From NCBI GenBank assembly GCA_949297015.1, contig CASFRF010000072.1:1-61586 (forward strand): DNA of 61,586 nt, in the 5' to 3' direction. This document shows positions 51,969-60,706 of this stretch, piece after piece. The notes beneath the pieces are model-generated. The model saw only the letters and a program-made list of their open reading frames with translations, was not told the origin of the DNA and searched no databases. Source of the stretch: an uncultured bacterium (GTDB lineage: Bacteria; Verrucomicrobiota; Lentisphaeria; Victivallales; Victivallaceae). The position numbers were made by a program, and so were the translations under genes. Numbering within the stretch: position 1 is the first letter of the stretch; each line of letters opens with the position of its first letter.

Positions 51969-52166
51969 TCAACGCGCCATATTCTGTTCCCCGAAAGGGT
52001 GCATCTCCCACTGGGCCGGACGATTGTGCGGCAACCGGGAAATCCCCCGCCGTTCATGCTCGGTGCAGCCGGCCAGCAACCACACCAGCAGCAAGGCCAG
52101 TGCCCACCCTCCGCGGCGATACCTACTTCCCGGTAATGCGCGCCCAGGTCGTGGCAAACAGCTCAT
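51969..52166 (-). CDS. Small lipoprotein of unknown function
   Basis: 65 residues from the proposed ATG 52166 (AGGA two bases upstream; TTG 52157 is another option). A basic stretch RYRRGG precedes a hydrophobic core and the lipobox LLAGC, so the protein should be a lipoprotein with only about 30 mature residues, containing ISRLPHNRPAQWE. The start overlaps the 45-residue membrane protein gene by 44 bases in another frame. Last gene before the terminator at 51932-51962; together with the two genes upstream it forms a small operon of unknown membrane proteins. Confidence 0.55.
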   Translation of the reverse strand: MSCLPRPGRALPGSRYRRGGWALALLLVWLLAGCTEHERRGISRLPHNRPAQWEMHPFGEQNMAR

Positions 52167-52260
52167 AATCCTGCATCTCAATCGCCTGGAAAACCACGCC
52201 TGCGGTCAGCGCCAGGAAACTCAGGATAATCATCACTGTGAAAAACTTGGAGCGGAACAT
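52123..52260 (-). CDS. 45-residue single-helix membrane protein
   Basis: Too short for many gene callers. Begins MFRSKFFTVMIILSFLALTA, one membrane helix, followed by a short tail (EMQDYELFATTWARITGK). AGAGAGGAAAACGACA precedes the ATG (GAGGAAA, ten bases away). Function unknown. It lies 15 bases after the 402-residue coiled-coil gene and overlaps the small lipoprotein gene. Codon use and RBS favour a real gene. Confidence 0.6.
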   Translation of the reverse strand: MFRSKFFTVMIILSFLALTAGVVFQAIEMQDYELFATTWARITGK

Positions 52261-52275
52261 TGTCGTTTTCCTCTC

Positions 52276-53484
52276 TTACTGGGCCGCCGGAGCCTCTTCC
52301 GCCGGAGCCACAAACACCGTGTCGCCCACTTCAATGCTCTTCCCGTCGGGCAACGGCTCACCGATCGAGCAGTCACCGCTGACGTTGGTCAGCCGGATGG
52401 TCGCCACATACTCATCCTGATTGCGGGCGACCCGCATCAGCATGCCGTTTGCGTTCTTGGGATTGAGTTTGGCGGTCTTATTGCCGAAGGCCTGCTCCAC
52501 TACCGTATTGGAACCGAGATCGATGGCGACGAAGCCGAACTTACGATTGACTTCGATAACCTTCCCCACGACCGCCTGGCGCGCCTCGGGCGAACCCGGC
52601 GCCCAGAGCTCGGGAATCACATCCTCGACCTTCAAGCCCAGCAGCACCTTCAGCTGGTTGATCTGAGCATTGAGCTTCTTGGCCTCCTCGTTCTTCCGGC
52701 CGATCTCCTCATCCTTGCTGCGCACGGTCTGCTCCAGCGAAGCGATCTTGCGGGTCGCCTCCTGCAACTGGCGGGTGGTCTCGTTCAGCTTGTTCTTCAG
52801 CCCGTTGACCGCGTCGGAAATCTGCTTGAGCGATTCGCTGAAATGCTGTTCGTCGAAATTGGGAACCGGTGCGCCGACCACCACCGCGATCGCCTTCAAC
52901 GTGGTCTGGTAGCCCTGGAACTGAGCCAGAATCGAGGCAATCTTGTCGTCAAAGGGTTTGAAGGCCCGATTGACATCGCCGTTGCGCAGCGCCGCGCCGT
53001 CGAGGGTCAATCCGGCCCGTTTGGCGGTCGCTTCGACCGCCTTGACCAGCTGGTCGCGGCGGTTGCGGAAGGCGGTCACTCCGGCCACCACGTCGTCGGT
53101 ATTGGTCTTGGCTGAGACCAGCTCCCGGAACTGCTCCTCGGTTCCGAGGGGAGACAGCTCAATGATCGAGCCGATGCGGCGAACCGCGTCGGCCAGCATA
53201 TCGCGCTCGGTGATCAGCTGCCGGGCCTGCTCCGCAAGTTTCGGCAACCGGGAGTCCAACTCGGCGAAGTTCTTGTGGTTGAGTGCCTCCGGAGTCAGTT
53301 CGGCGCCCACCTTGGTCCCGCTGCCCTTGTCCATCTCGAGCGCGGTCTGGTTGACTGCCGCGGCCATCTTTTCCCAGCCGGTCAGCAATTGGGCGCGCTT
53401 TTCATACAGCAGGAATGAAAACACTGCGCTAGCAACCGCCAGAATCAGAATCAGAATACTCAAGATTACGTTGACAACTTTCAT
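52276..53484 (-). CDS. Membrane-anchored coiled-coil protein of unknown function
   Basis: 402 residues. An N-terminal membrane helix (VVNVILSILILILAVASAVF), then a long helical region; residues ~205-275 have clear heptads (LKQISDAVNGLKNKLNETTR, LEQTVRSKDEEIGRKNEEAK). The C-terminal ~110 residues are beta-rich (VVGKVIEVNRKFGFVAIDLG, GDTVFVAPAEEAPA) and may be an OB-like domain. No family recognised. It heads an operon with the 45-residue protein and the small lipoprotein and has a consensus promoter. Confidence 0.75.
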   Translation of the reverse strand: MKVVNVILSILILILAVASAVFSFLLYEKRAQLLTGWEKMAAAVNQTALEMDKGSGTKVGAELTPEALNHKNFAELDSRLPKLAEQARQLITERDMLADAVRRIGSIIELSPLGTEEQFRELVSAKTNTDDVVAGVTAFRNRRDQLVKAVEATAKRAGLTLDGAALRNGDVNRAFKPFDDKIASILAQFQGYQTTLKAIAVVVGAPVPNFDEQHFSESLKQISDAVNGLKNKLNETTRQLQEATRKIASLEQTVRSKDEEIGRKNEEAKKLNAQINQLKVLLGLKVEDVIPELWAPGSPEARQAVVGKVIEVNRKFGFVAIDLGSNTVVEQAFGNKTAKLNPKNANGMLMRVARNQDEYVATIRLTNVSGDCSIGEPLPDGKSIEVGDTVFVAPAEEAPAAQ

Positions 53485-53542
53485 CGGATCACTCCACCCA
53501 TATTGTTACGTTTTCACCGAACAGCAAGACTCCACACCTAAC

Positions 53543-53570
53543 AAAGTAGCACTTCCAAAATCATTGTCAA
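53543..53570 (-). promoter_or_regulatory. Promoter for the coiled-coil membrane protein operon
   Basis: Minus strand consensus TTGACA (53570-53565), 16-base spacer, TACTTT (53548-53543); about 58 bases to the ATG at 53484. Confidence 0.65.
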
Positions 53571-53624
53571 ATCGGAAGTCCCCCTTTTTCCCAAGTTTTT
53601 TTCAAAAAAACCGCCTTTCGCCAC

Positions 53625-53900
53625 TTACAGCACAACCCGGACCCCGGGAACCGCAGCCAGGTCCCGGGCCAATCCTTCCAGTTGAGCTCTGGAAACGATC
53701 TCCAGTTCGGAGGTCGCCAAGGTCCGGTATGTGCCGCTCCGCGATCCGGCGCCCGAAGTCAGCTCCGGGGTCAGACCCCACCGCTGAAACACCTCTCGCA
53801 ACGCCGCTTCGGCCGCCGCGACAGCTGCCGTTTCAACAATGATCCGAAATTTCCAGCTGACCGGAAATTTCAGCTCCAGAGGTGCGCCTTCCGGACTCAT
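53625..53900 (-). CDS. DUF493 (YbeD-like) family protein
   Basis: 91 residues from ATG 53900 with AGGAGACGCG upstream. The fold pattern (ELKFPVSWKFRIIVETAAVA ... SGTYRTLATSELEIVSRAQL ... DLAAVPGVRVVL) matches the ~90-residue YbeD/DUF493 proteins, small ferredoxin-like proteins of unclear function. The start overlaps the nifS-type stop by four bases (ATGA), so translation is coupled. Confidence 0.75.
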   Translation of the reverse strand: MSPEGAPLELKFPVSWKFRIIVETAAVAAAEAALREVFQRWGLTPELTSGAGSRSGTYRTLATSELEIVSRAQLEGLARDLAAVPGVRVVL

Positions 53901-55084
53901 CGCGTCTCCTCCCAGTAGGGGGACATGCGCCGCAGATTTTCGATGATCGGCGGCAAGGTCGCCGCCACCTTCTCGATCTCGGCGCGGGTGTTGAACTTGG
54001 AAAGGCTGAACCGGATGGTGCCGTGAGCCGCGGTGTAGGGCAGCTCCATCGCCCGCAGCACGTGCGAGGGCTCCAGACTGCCGGTGGTGCAGGCGCTGCC
54101 GGAGCTGGCGCAAATCCCGAACTGATCCAGCTGCAGCAGAATCGCCTCGCCTTCGATGAACTCAAAACTGATCGACGCCGTGTTCGGCAGCCGGTGCTCC
54201 CGGTCGCCGTTGAGCCGGATTTTCGGGATCGCAGAACTCACCCGCTGCTCCAGCAGATCGCGCAATTCCGCCAGCTGCCGGACCTCTTCGGCCATGCCCA
54301 GACGCGCCAGTTCGCAGGCCTTGCCCAGTCCGACGATCGACGGCACGTTTTCGGTGCCGCCGCGCCGTCCCTTCTCCTGATGTCCGCCCAGCAGGAAGGG
54401 CCGGAAGCGGGTCCCCCGCCGCACATACAGCGCGCCGACCCCTTTGGGCGCGTGCAGCTTGTGGCCGGAGAGGCTCAGGAAATCGATCTCCGAATGGTCC
54501 AGATCGATCGGCACCTTGCCGACCGCCTGCACCGCGTCGGTGTGAAACAGCGCCCCGCGCTCATGCGCCAGGCGGGCCGCCTCCTCCACCGGGTAGAGGT
54601 TGCCGATCTCGTTGTTGGCCCACATCAGAGACACCACCGCAGTATCCTCATCGATCAGCTCGCGCAGCGTCTCCAGCCGGATCCGCCCCCGCTCGTCGAC
54701 CGGAATCAGTGACAGCGCATAGCCCCGGCGTTCCTGTTCGTGGGCCCAGGCCAGCACGGCGGGGTGCTCCACCACCGAGGTCACGATCCGGCGCCGGTCG
54801 GGGCGGGCATTCAGCGCGGCGTTCAGCGCGGTGTTGTCGCTTTCGGTGCCGCAGCTGGTGAAGATGATCTCCGAGGCGTGGCCGTCGCGATCCCGGTAAC
54901 CGGCGCCCAGCAGCTCCGCCACCCGGATCCGGGCGCGTTCCACCTCGGCCATCACTTCGCCGCCGAAGTGGTAGATACTCGAAGGATTGCCGTAGCGCTC
55001 GCAAAAGAACGGTTCCATCTCCGCCAGCACCGCCGGGTCGACCCGGGTGGTGGCGTGGTTGTCCAGATAAATGACCTGCTCCAT
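53897..55084 (-). CDS. Cysteine desulfurase (NifS/IscS family)
   Basis: 395 residues, class V PLP enzyme that removes sulfur from cysteine for Fe-S clusters and tRNA thiolation. Start IYLDNHATTRVDPAVLAEM; PLP lysine Lys209 in SLSGHKLHAPKG; His107 in VVEHPAVL; sulfur-carrying Cys332 in CASSGSACTTGS. The SSGSACT context and short loop resemble the NifS/IscS (group I) type. No iscU or iscR is present, so its acceptor is unknown. Its promoter lies directly upstream of a strong hairpin. Confidence 0.95.
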   Translation of the reverse strand: MEQVIYLDNHATTRVDPAVLAEMEPFFCERYGNPSSIYHFGGEVMAEVERARIRVAELLGAGYRDRDGHASEIIFTSCGTESDNTALNAALNARPDRRRIVTSVVEHPAVLAWAHEQERRGYALSLIPVDERGRIRLETLRELIDEDTAVVSLMWANNEIGNLYPVEEAARLAHERGALFHTDAVQAVGKVPIDLDHSEIDFLSLSGHKLHAPKGVGALYVRRGTRFRPFLLGGHQEKGRRGGTENVPSIVGLGKACELARLGMAEEVRQLAELRDLLEQRVSSAIPKIRLNGDREHRLPNTASISFEFIEGEAILLQLDQFGICASSGSACTTGSLEPSHVLRAMELPYTAAHGTIRFSLSKFNTRAEIEKVAATLPPIIENLRRMSPYWEETR

Positions 55085-55110
55085 ATTCCGCCTCGCCTGA
55101 AATTGCCGAA

Positions 55111-55164
55111 AAGAAAAAACAGTACCGCGCGGAATCCGGAACCGAGTCCCGCGCGATACTGTTT
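55111..55164 (-). terminator. Strong terminator before nifS-type gene
   Basis: A 16-bp stem with one A-C mismatch (55164-55149 with 55132-55117) and a T-rich tail on the minus strand. It terminates the upstream secreted-protein gene and lies at the very 5' end of the nifS-type transcript. Confidence 0.85.
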
Positions 55165-55193
55165 AAGATACCGCCGAAACGGCTGCTTGTCAA
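55165..55193 (-). promoter_or_regulatory. Promoter for nifS-type gene
   Basis: Minus strand consensus TTGACA (55193-55188), 17-base spacer, TATCTT (55170-55165). The start would be near 55158, inside the terminator hairpin. Confidence 0.65.
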
Positions 55194-55205
55194 CCGTTCC
55201 GCCGA

Positions 55206-55814
55206 TTATTCCACTTCTTCGAGCACCAGATCGTCCACCCACCAGACGCCCTTGGCCAGACGGAGCTGGACCTGAATCATGCCCAGCTCATCCCCTTCGC
55301 GGGTGGTGACTTCGGTTTCAAACTTCTGCCAGTCGAAGTCGCCGGTCAGTTTCTGGGTCTTGAGGATGCCCTTGTTGTCCTGCCAGAAGGTCTTCTTCCC
55401 GCCGGCGGAGAAGCCGAACCAGAAGCCGTGCCCCTGCGGCGGAATTTCAATCCCCTGCCCCCGGATCCAGCCGCTGAACCGGTACTTGGTTCCGCCCTTC
55501 ACCGGGATGTCGTAACGCAGCACCTTGACGATGCTGCCGGGATTCTCATTGAAGATTTTCAGCGCATACTCGCCGCTGTGCTTGACCGCGGCATCGCGCT
55601 CGAAGTGGGCCTTCGGCTCGACCTGCCGCTCATCCTCCACCCCGCCCCGGTTCCACACCGGGACCAGGTTGTCCTTCGCGGTGATGTTGCGCAGTTCGCC
55701 GGTGGCGGGCTGCCACTCCTCGAAGCCGCCGTTCTCCAGCAGATTGACCGATTCCGCCGCCGCCCAGCACAGGACCGAGCAGCTCACCAACAAAGTTCCG
55801 ACCAGTTTCTTCAT
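55206..55814 (-). CDS. Secreted carbohydrate-binding-like domain protein (paralogue 2)
   Basis: 202 residues. Signal peptide MKKLVGTLLVSCSVLCWAAA, then a single beta-sandwich domain of the CBM4/9 or galactose-binding type (VNLLENGGFEEWQP, YALKIFNENPGSIVKVLRYD, YRFSGWIRGQGIEI, WVDDLVLEEVE). The end pattern 'WVDDL-x-L' and the start 'N-L-L-E-N-G-G-F-E' are shared with the next protein, so these are tandem paralogues. A role as a surface glycan-binding protein is inference. It lies 16 bases after paralogue 1. Confidence 0.72.
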   Translation of the reverse strand: MKKLVGTLLVSCSVLCWAAAESVNLLENGGFEEWQPATGELRNITAKDNLVPVWNRGGVEDERQVEPKAHFERDAAVKHSGEYALKIFNENPGSIVKVLRYDIPVKGGTKYRFSGWIRGQGIEIPPQGHGFWFGFSAGGKKTFWQDNKGILKTQKLTGDFDWQKFETEVTTREGDELGMIQVQLRLAKGVWWVDDLVLEEVE

Positions 55815-55829
55815 GGTCCCCTCCCCGAT

Positions 55830-56444
55830 TTACTCCTCTACCTTGACCAACTCCAGATCATCCACCCAGATCGTGCCGGTGGCGTTGCGCAGCTGAATCT
55901 GCACCATCGCCTGCTGGTCGGTCGGACGGGTGACGACCTCCGTCTCGAACTTCCGCCAGTCCCAGTCTCCGGCCCAGTCCTCGGTCTTGATCTGCCCCTG
56001 GTTGTCGCTCCAGAAGGTGGCGTGGCTGCCCGCCGTAAAACCGCCGTAGATGCCGTGCGCGTTGGTCCGGTCCACGCCCGCGCCCTTGATCCAGCAGCTG
56101 AACCGGTACTTGGTGTTGCCGGTCACCGGGATATCGAAGATGCTGACCACCGGAATCGCGTCATGGGTCCGGTTGGTGATCTTGATCGAATACTCGCCGC
56201 CGTGTTTAACCGTGGCGTCGCGTTCCACCAGCGTGGCCGGATTGCTCTCGCGCTCATTCCGGATGCCGCCGGTACGCCCCAGATCGAGCGTCAACTGATC
56301 CTTCAACTCCAGCCCTTTGGCCGGTTCGGTCTGCTGTTTCCAGTTTTCCAGACTGCCGTCGGCCAGCATATTGACCGGTTCGGCGGCGGCGTTCAGCAAC
56401 AGGCCGCAACCGGCCAGCAGACACCAGGTGATTTTTTTCATCAT
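55830..56444 (-). CDS. Secreted carbohydrate-binding-like domain protein (paralogue 1)
   Basis: 204 residues. Signal peptide MMKKITWCLLAGCGLLLNAAA; the cysteine might also serve as a lipobox (LLAGC), though it is near the start. The domain has VNMLADGSLENWKQ, YSIKITNRTHDAIPVVSIFD, KYRFSCWIKGAGVDR and ends TIWVDDLELVKVEE, clearly related to the downstream neighbour. It follows the GH42-like gene by 70 bases and is likely cotranscribed with it. Confidence 0.72.
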   Translation of the reverse strand: MMKKITWCLLAGCGLLLNAAAEPVNMLADGSLENWKQQTEPAKGLELKDQLTLDLGRTGGIRNERESNPATLVERDATVKHGGEYSIKITNRTHDAIPVVSIFDIPVTGNTKYRFSCWIKGAGVDRTNAHGIYGGFTAGSHATFWSDNQGQIKTEDWAGDWDWRKFETEVVTRPTDQQAMVQIQLRNATGTIWVDDLELVKVEE

Positions 56445-56514
56445 TCTCGCTCCTCCTCGTTGTTCCCGCCCCGACCGACCGTTTCCGGCGCGGCCGGGAC
56501 GTCTCTGATTACGA

Positions 56515-59500
56515 TTACTCCGCGGGGAAGAGATCCAGCCGGACCTCTTCGATCTCGAAGTTGTGAACCTCTTTCAGCGCCCGGCCGTTGTACTCGGTGC
56601 CGAAGGCCAGCTCCAGCCGATTCTCCGCGCCGAACTTCAAAGCGTCGGTGATGTCGATGTCACAATAGCGCCCGAGGTGGTGGTGATGGCGCCGCACCAG
56701 CGAACCGTTGACCCACACGCCGAGCACCGAATAGGGCGCGCCGACCTCGTAGAAGCGGATCCGGTACTTGCCCTTCCAAGACTCGGGGATGAACACCGAC
56801 TTGGCCGGATGCATCACCCGTCCGCTGCCGGGGATGGTCAGTGCGGCGGGATTTCCCTTGCCGTCGCTGCCCTCCCAGACTCCGTTCAAGCTCAGCGACT
56901 CCTCCGGCGCCTGCCGGTGGTTCAAATAGACGTTGCCCACGATTCCGGTGTACTTTTCGCCGTTTTTGATCTCATAGGCCAGCACGTTGTCGCCGGGCTG
57001 CAGCAGCCGGGTCACGTCGAACTCGTTGAAGTTGTTCTTGGTGAAGCCGTGCAACTCCTTGCCGTTGAGCACCATCCGGGTCGGATTCAGATACTGCGGG
57101 CCGGACCAGGCGCCGGAGATGAGCCGGGTCATGCCGCTCTGCAACCAGGCCGGATCCACCGTGAAGTGCTTCCGCACCCAGACCGGCGTATTCTCCTTGG
57201 CTCCCCAGAAGTTCAGAACGTCCAGCGGAGCCGGCGTCCAGGCGGAGTCGTCGAACTTGACCGCGGTCCAGTCGCCCTCCGGCGCGGTGTTGGTAAAGCA
57301 CGCATCGTCCGAGAGATCCAGCGTGGGCTCAGCCCATTTCCCGCTGTCGTACACCGAGAAGTCCCGGGTTGAAGGCACCAGCTGATGCCACAGCTCCTGC
57401 TGCCGGCTCCACCAGTGGGCCACGGCCGATTCCGGCTCGAAGACCTCGGCGGCGAGCACCATGACTTCGCGGGCCGGGAGTTCAACCTGAAGCGAGGCCA
57501 CTCCGTCCTTCCAGGTGAAGGGCTGTTCCTTGACCCCGCCGACCGCGTAGGAGACGATCTTCGCCGGCTTCTGCGGCAGCCGCAGCGTGATGGTGGGTTT
57601 CTGCACGCCCTTCTCGTTCCAGTTGACCAACACGGTCACGAAATCGAGTCCGTTGTTCGAGCGGTAGGGCTGCGGCCAGATCAGGCGGTCATTCGATTCG
57701 CAGAGCGCCTGCGGGACTCCGGCGCCGGCCAGCAGATCGGCCACAAACGCGGTCTCGCTCTCTCCCGGCCACCACAGGCCCTGAACGTCGGCAGCGTCAC
57801 GCCAGAAGGCGCTGCCCAGGGTAATCACCAACCCCTTGCCCAGTTTGCGCGCCACGATCGCGGGCTTTCCGTTCTCGTAGGTGGCCAGCACGGTGCAGTC
57901 CTTGCCCGGCTCCAGCTCCACGCTGTAGGTGTTGAGGTTGTTGGTCATCCAGTCCAGCGACTTGCCGTTGTCGTCGAAGGTCTTCCCGGCATGGGCCCGG
58001 AACAGGGTCTGATCCGGGGCAAAGGTCACCTTGCCGCCCAGCGGCCGGGTCCGGATCACTTTGCAACCGGTCAATTCCGAAATCGGCCAGCTGTCGGGCG
58101 CGGTGCGGGTGTTGCGTCCGGTGAAGGGCAGCGTCACGAACACCCCGCCCTGCTCCACGTAGTTCTTCAGTTCAGCCACCACCTGGGGCTCCATGGTCTC
58201 GTTGCCGCAATCGAAGATCAGCGGATAGCCGTACATCTTGCCGTCGGTCACGCCGCAATCATCCAGATAGAGCATCGACTGCCCCAGCGTCTGGAGCGTG
58301 CCGCGGCCAATATCCCAGTTCCAGGGGCTGTTGATCATCCGCGCCGAGGTTCCGACCTCCGGATACGGCGTCAGCGGATTGTTCAGCGTGTTCCAGGTGG
58401 AACGGTAAATCAGGACCTGCGGTCCGGCGATGTCGTATTTGCCCATCCGGTGCAGCACGTCGCGCCGATCCTGCCACCACTTTCGGATTTCGGGATTGCG
58501 CGAATAGGTCTGAATCATGAACACCGGTTCGTGCCCGTCAAGACCGGCCAGGAAGGTCCGGCGGAAACCATCGGCCTGCTGCTCAACGGTGGCGGAGGGA
58601 CCGGCCAGTTCACTGGTTGCGGGCACGCCGTAGAGCTTGGCATAGCGCTTGTACCACGGATAGTACCACATGCCCTCGCCGGTGAAGTGCGGCCAGCCGC
58701 CGTAGTTGTAGGCCAGTCGCAGCCATTTTTCACTGCCGAAGCCCTGCGGGGCCATGAACTTGATCGGTTTGTCGGGGTCGACCTGACGCATGGCGTCGAG
58801 GATGTTGGCCCAGGAGTCGAACTTGGCGTCGGTCCGCCAGGCGCTCCACAGTTCCCAGAGCTTGTTCTGAGCCGCCCCCAGATAGGGGAAGACCCGCGGC
58901 GGCTCGGTGGAGAGGAAAATCCGCCCGTTCCAGACGCCGCCGTGCAGCTGAATGGCCAGATCGTTGCTGCCGTTCTTCAGCGCCTTGGTCACGTCCAACG
59001 CGCCCCAGCGGCCGACTTCGCCGATCTTCCCGCCGTTCAGATAGAGCTGATGGTAGCGCTTTTGGATACCGGCGGAGTGAATCCCGTCGAAGCTGACCGG
59101 GAAGAAATACAAATAGACCGGCTTGCCCTGCGCCAGTTCCGGTGAATAGTTGAAATTGCGCCGGAACCAGATGGTGGAGGTGTGCTCCCGTCTGCCGTTA
59201 GGGTAGAGCGAATACATCTTTTCGTCGCCGGGCATCTTGATCGGCTGCCATTCGCTGAGATCGGCGTCGGGCGCGTACCACTTCTCCTTGACTCCGGGGT
59301 AGCGTTCAGCGTAATCCTGTTTCCACCACGCCTCGTCAGCGGGCGACCGGTCGAGTTCGCGCCGGTAGAGCCATTCGCCCTGCAGCGGCACGATCTCGCC
59401 GGGCAATCCGGCGAAGGTGGCGAATTCGGGGATCGGAATCTGCTCATAGGTCTGGAACGGGGAGTTGCCGCGCCGGTACATCTCGCTGGCCTCGGTCAGA

Positions 59501-60552
59501 GTCACCCCGTGCTTCTTGAGGTAGTTGATCCAGCTTTCGCGGGCCCAGCGGGAGTAGTCGCTGTGCATGTCGTACCAGTCGTCATGGGTGAGTTCGCCGT
59601 GGGGATGCATCCAGCCCCGGGTCTCCGGGGTCTGGTGTTTGATCATCATCTTCTGGGTCAGCCGCGCCAGATAGTTCTGCAGATCCGTGGCGTACCAGCT
59701 CAAATGCGGATTGGCCTTCCAGAACATCTCCAGTCCGTGCCAGCCGCTCTGGAGGAACCAGGCGGGCTGTTCCATGTACTCGGGGAAACGCCGCGCGGTC
59801 CAGTCGCTGCCGCCGGCGTTGACGTAAACCCGATGCGCATAGGGAATCTGGTGTTCCCGGGCATATTTGGTCTTCCAACGCCGCCCGGAATTGGCCAGAA
59901 TGCCGTCACTGGAGTCGAATCCGGCGTAATCCAGCCAGTTGTCGAAGTGCATGTTCATCTCTTTCAGAAACTGCAGATCTTCGACCGGGTCCTTGACGTC
60001 GTCCCGGTTGCCGTCGAAGGCCATCCACTCGTGGTGGTTCTCGAGTCCACCCACGCCGTAGACGCCCCAGGCGAAACGCTTCATGTACTCGGGGTAGGTC
60101 CCGGTGGCGACCGCTCCCGCGGCGGCCTCGGGCTTCGACTCGAAATAGGCGGCGAGGATTCCCCGGTCGACAGCGCCGTAGATCATCGTCTCCGTACCGT
60201 TCCGGGTCACGGCGAAGGCCTGGCCGCCGGCGGTCAGGAACAGCGGAACTTCGGCGCCGCCCACCTTCAGATTTTCGCGCTTGACCTCAAACGAATCCTG
60301 CAAATCCCCCAGGAATTTCCCGGCCACCAGATCGGCAGCCTCGGCATTTGCGGCCTGGAACCGGATTACCGCCACCTGCCCCGCTTCGGAGCGATAGGTA
60401 CCGAAGGTCACGTCACAGGGGCCGAACCCCCGCAGCTTTTGCCCGGCCGGCACCTTGAGTTCCGAGACCGGCTGCCAGACCGGCGCGGCGCCGAACGCGG
60501 CGCACCCCAGCCCGACGGCGGTCACCGCGGCCCAGAATGTGGATTGTCTCAT
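56515..60552 (-). CDS. Large secreted GH42-like / beta-galactosidase-fold protein
   Basis: 1345 residues from ATG 60552 (AGGAGAGGAAC upstream). Signal peptide MRQSTFWAAVTAVGLGCAAFG. Architecture by eye: an N-terminal domain (~20-170); a barrel-like region that includes MNMHFDNWLDYAGFDSSDG and later FTGEGMWYYPWYKRYAKLYG; inserted beta domains similar to GH2 sugar-binding domains (IWFRRNFNYSPELAQGKP; WVRKHFTVDPAWLQSG); a GH42-type middle domain with an amidotransferase-like fold (AELKNYVEQGGVFVTLPFTG); and C-terminal sugar-binding-like domains (LYGVWVNGSL region). The catalytic glutamates cannot be assigned by eye, so enzyme activity on a specific glycan is inference. Confidence 0.75.
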   Translation of the reverse strand: MRQSTFWAAVTAVGLGCAAFGAAPVWQPVSELKVPAGQKLRGFGPCDVTFGTYRSEAGQVAVIRFQAANAEAADLVAGKFLGDLQDSFEVKRENLKVGGAEVPLFLTAGGQAFAVTRNGTETMIYGAVDRGILAAYFESKPEAAAGAVATGTYPEYMKRFAWGVYGVGGLENHHEWMAFDGNRDDVKDPVEDLQFLKEMNMHFDNWLDYAGFDSSDGILANSGRRWKTKYAREHQIPYAHRVYVNAGGSDWTARRFPEYMEQPAWFLQSGWHGLEMFWKANPHLSWYATDLQNYLARLTQKMMIKHQTPETRGWMHPHGELTHDDWYDMHSDYSRWARESWINYLKKHGVTLTEASEMYRRGNSPFQTYEQIPIPEFATFAGLPGEIVPLQGEWLYRRELDRSPADEAWWKQDYAERYPGVKEKWYAPDADLSEWQPIKMPGDEKMYSLYPNGRREHTSTIWFRRNFNYSPELAQGKPVYLYFFPVSFDGIHSAGIQKRYHQLYLNGGKIGEVGRWGALDVTKALKNGSNDLAIQLHGGVWNGRIFLSTEPPRVFPYLGAAQNKLWELWSAWRTDAKFDSWANILDAMRQVDPDKPIKFMAPQGFGSEKWLRLAYNYGGWPHFTGEGMWYYPWYKRYAKLYGVPATSELAGPSATVEQQADGFRRTFLAGLDGHEPVFMIQTYSRNPEIRKWWQDRRDVLHRMGKYDIAGPQVLIYRSTWNTLNNPLTPYPEVGTSARMINSPWNWDIGRGTLQTLGQSMLYLDDCGVTDGKMYGYPLIFDCGNETMEPQVVAELKNYVEQGGVFVTLPFTGRNTRTAPDSWPISELTGCKVIRTRPLGGKVTFAPDQTLFRAHAGKTFDDNGKSLDWMTNNLNTYSVELEPGKDCTVLATYENGKPAIVARKLGKGLVITLGSAFWRDAADVQGLWWPGESETAFVADLLAGAGVPQALCESNDRLIWPQPYRSNNGLDFVTVLVNWNEKGVQKPTITLRLPQKPAKIVSYAVGGVKEQPFTWKDGVASLQVELPAREVMVLAAEVFEPESAVAHWWSRQQELWHQLVPSTRDFSVYDSGKWAEPTLDLSDDACFTNTAPEGDWTAVKFDDSAWTPAPLDVLNFWGAKENTPVWVRKHFTVDPAWLQSGMTRLISGAWSGPQYLNPTRMVLNGKELHGFTKNNFNEFDVTRLLQPGDNVLAYEIKNGEKYTGIVGNVYLNHRQAPEESLSLNGVWEGSDGKGNPAALTIPGSGRVMHPAKSVFIPESWKGKYRIRFYEVGAPYSVLGVWVNGSLVRRHHHHLGRYCDIDITDALKFGAENRLELAFGTEYNGRALKEVHNFEIEEVRLDLFPAE

Positions 60553-60651
60553 GCTTGTTCCTCTCCTTCCTCCTGCTTCATGTGGTCGCAAAAAACCGGG
60601 AATGGGCTGACGCCTTCCCCCCTTTCAACCTTCTCTTCGGGTTCTTCTTTC

Positions 60652-60686
60652 AAAATAGCACCGCCTGCCGGAAACGGCAAGCGGCG
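60652..60686 (-). promoter_or_regulatory. Hairpin terminator of pseudopilin overlapping a promoter for the GH42-like gene
   Basis: A 12-bp stem (60686-60675 with 60670-60659, two wobble pairs) with a GAAA-type loop is followed on the minus strand by CTATTTTG. The same bases read as a promoter: TTGCCG (60680-60675), 17-base spacer, TATTTT (60657-60652). Confidence 0.5.
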
Positions 60687-60706
60687 ACTCTCTTTTTCAG
60701 TCGAAC

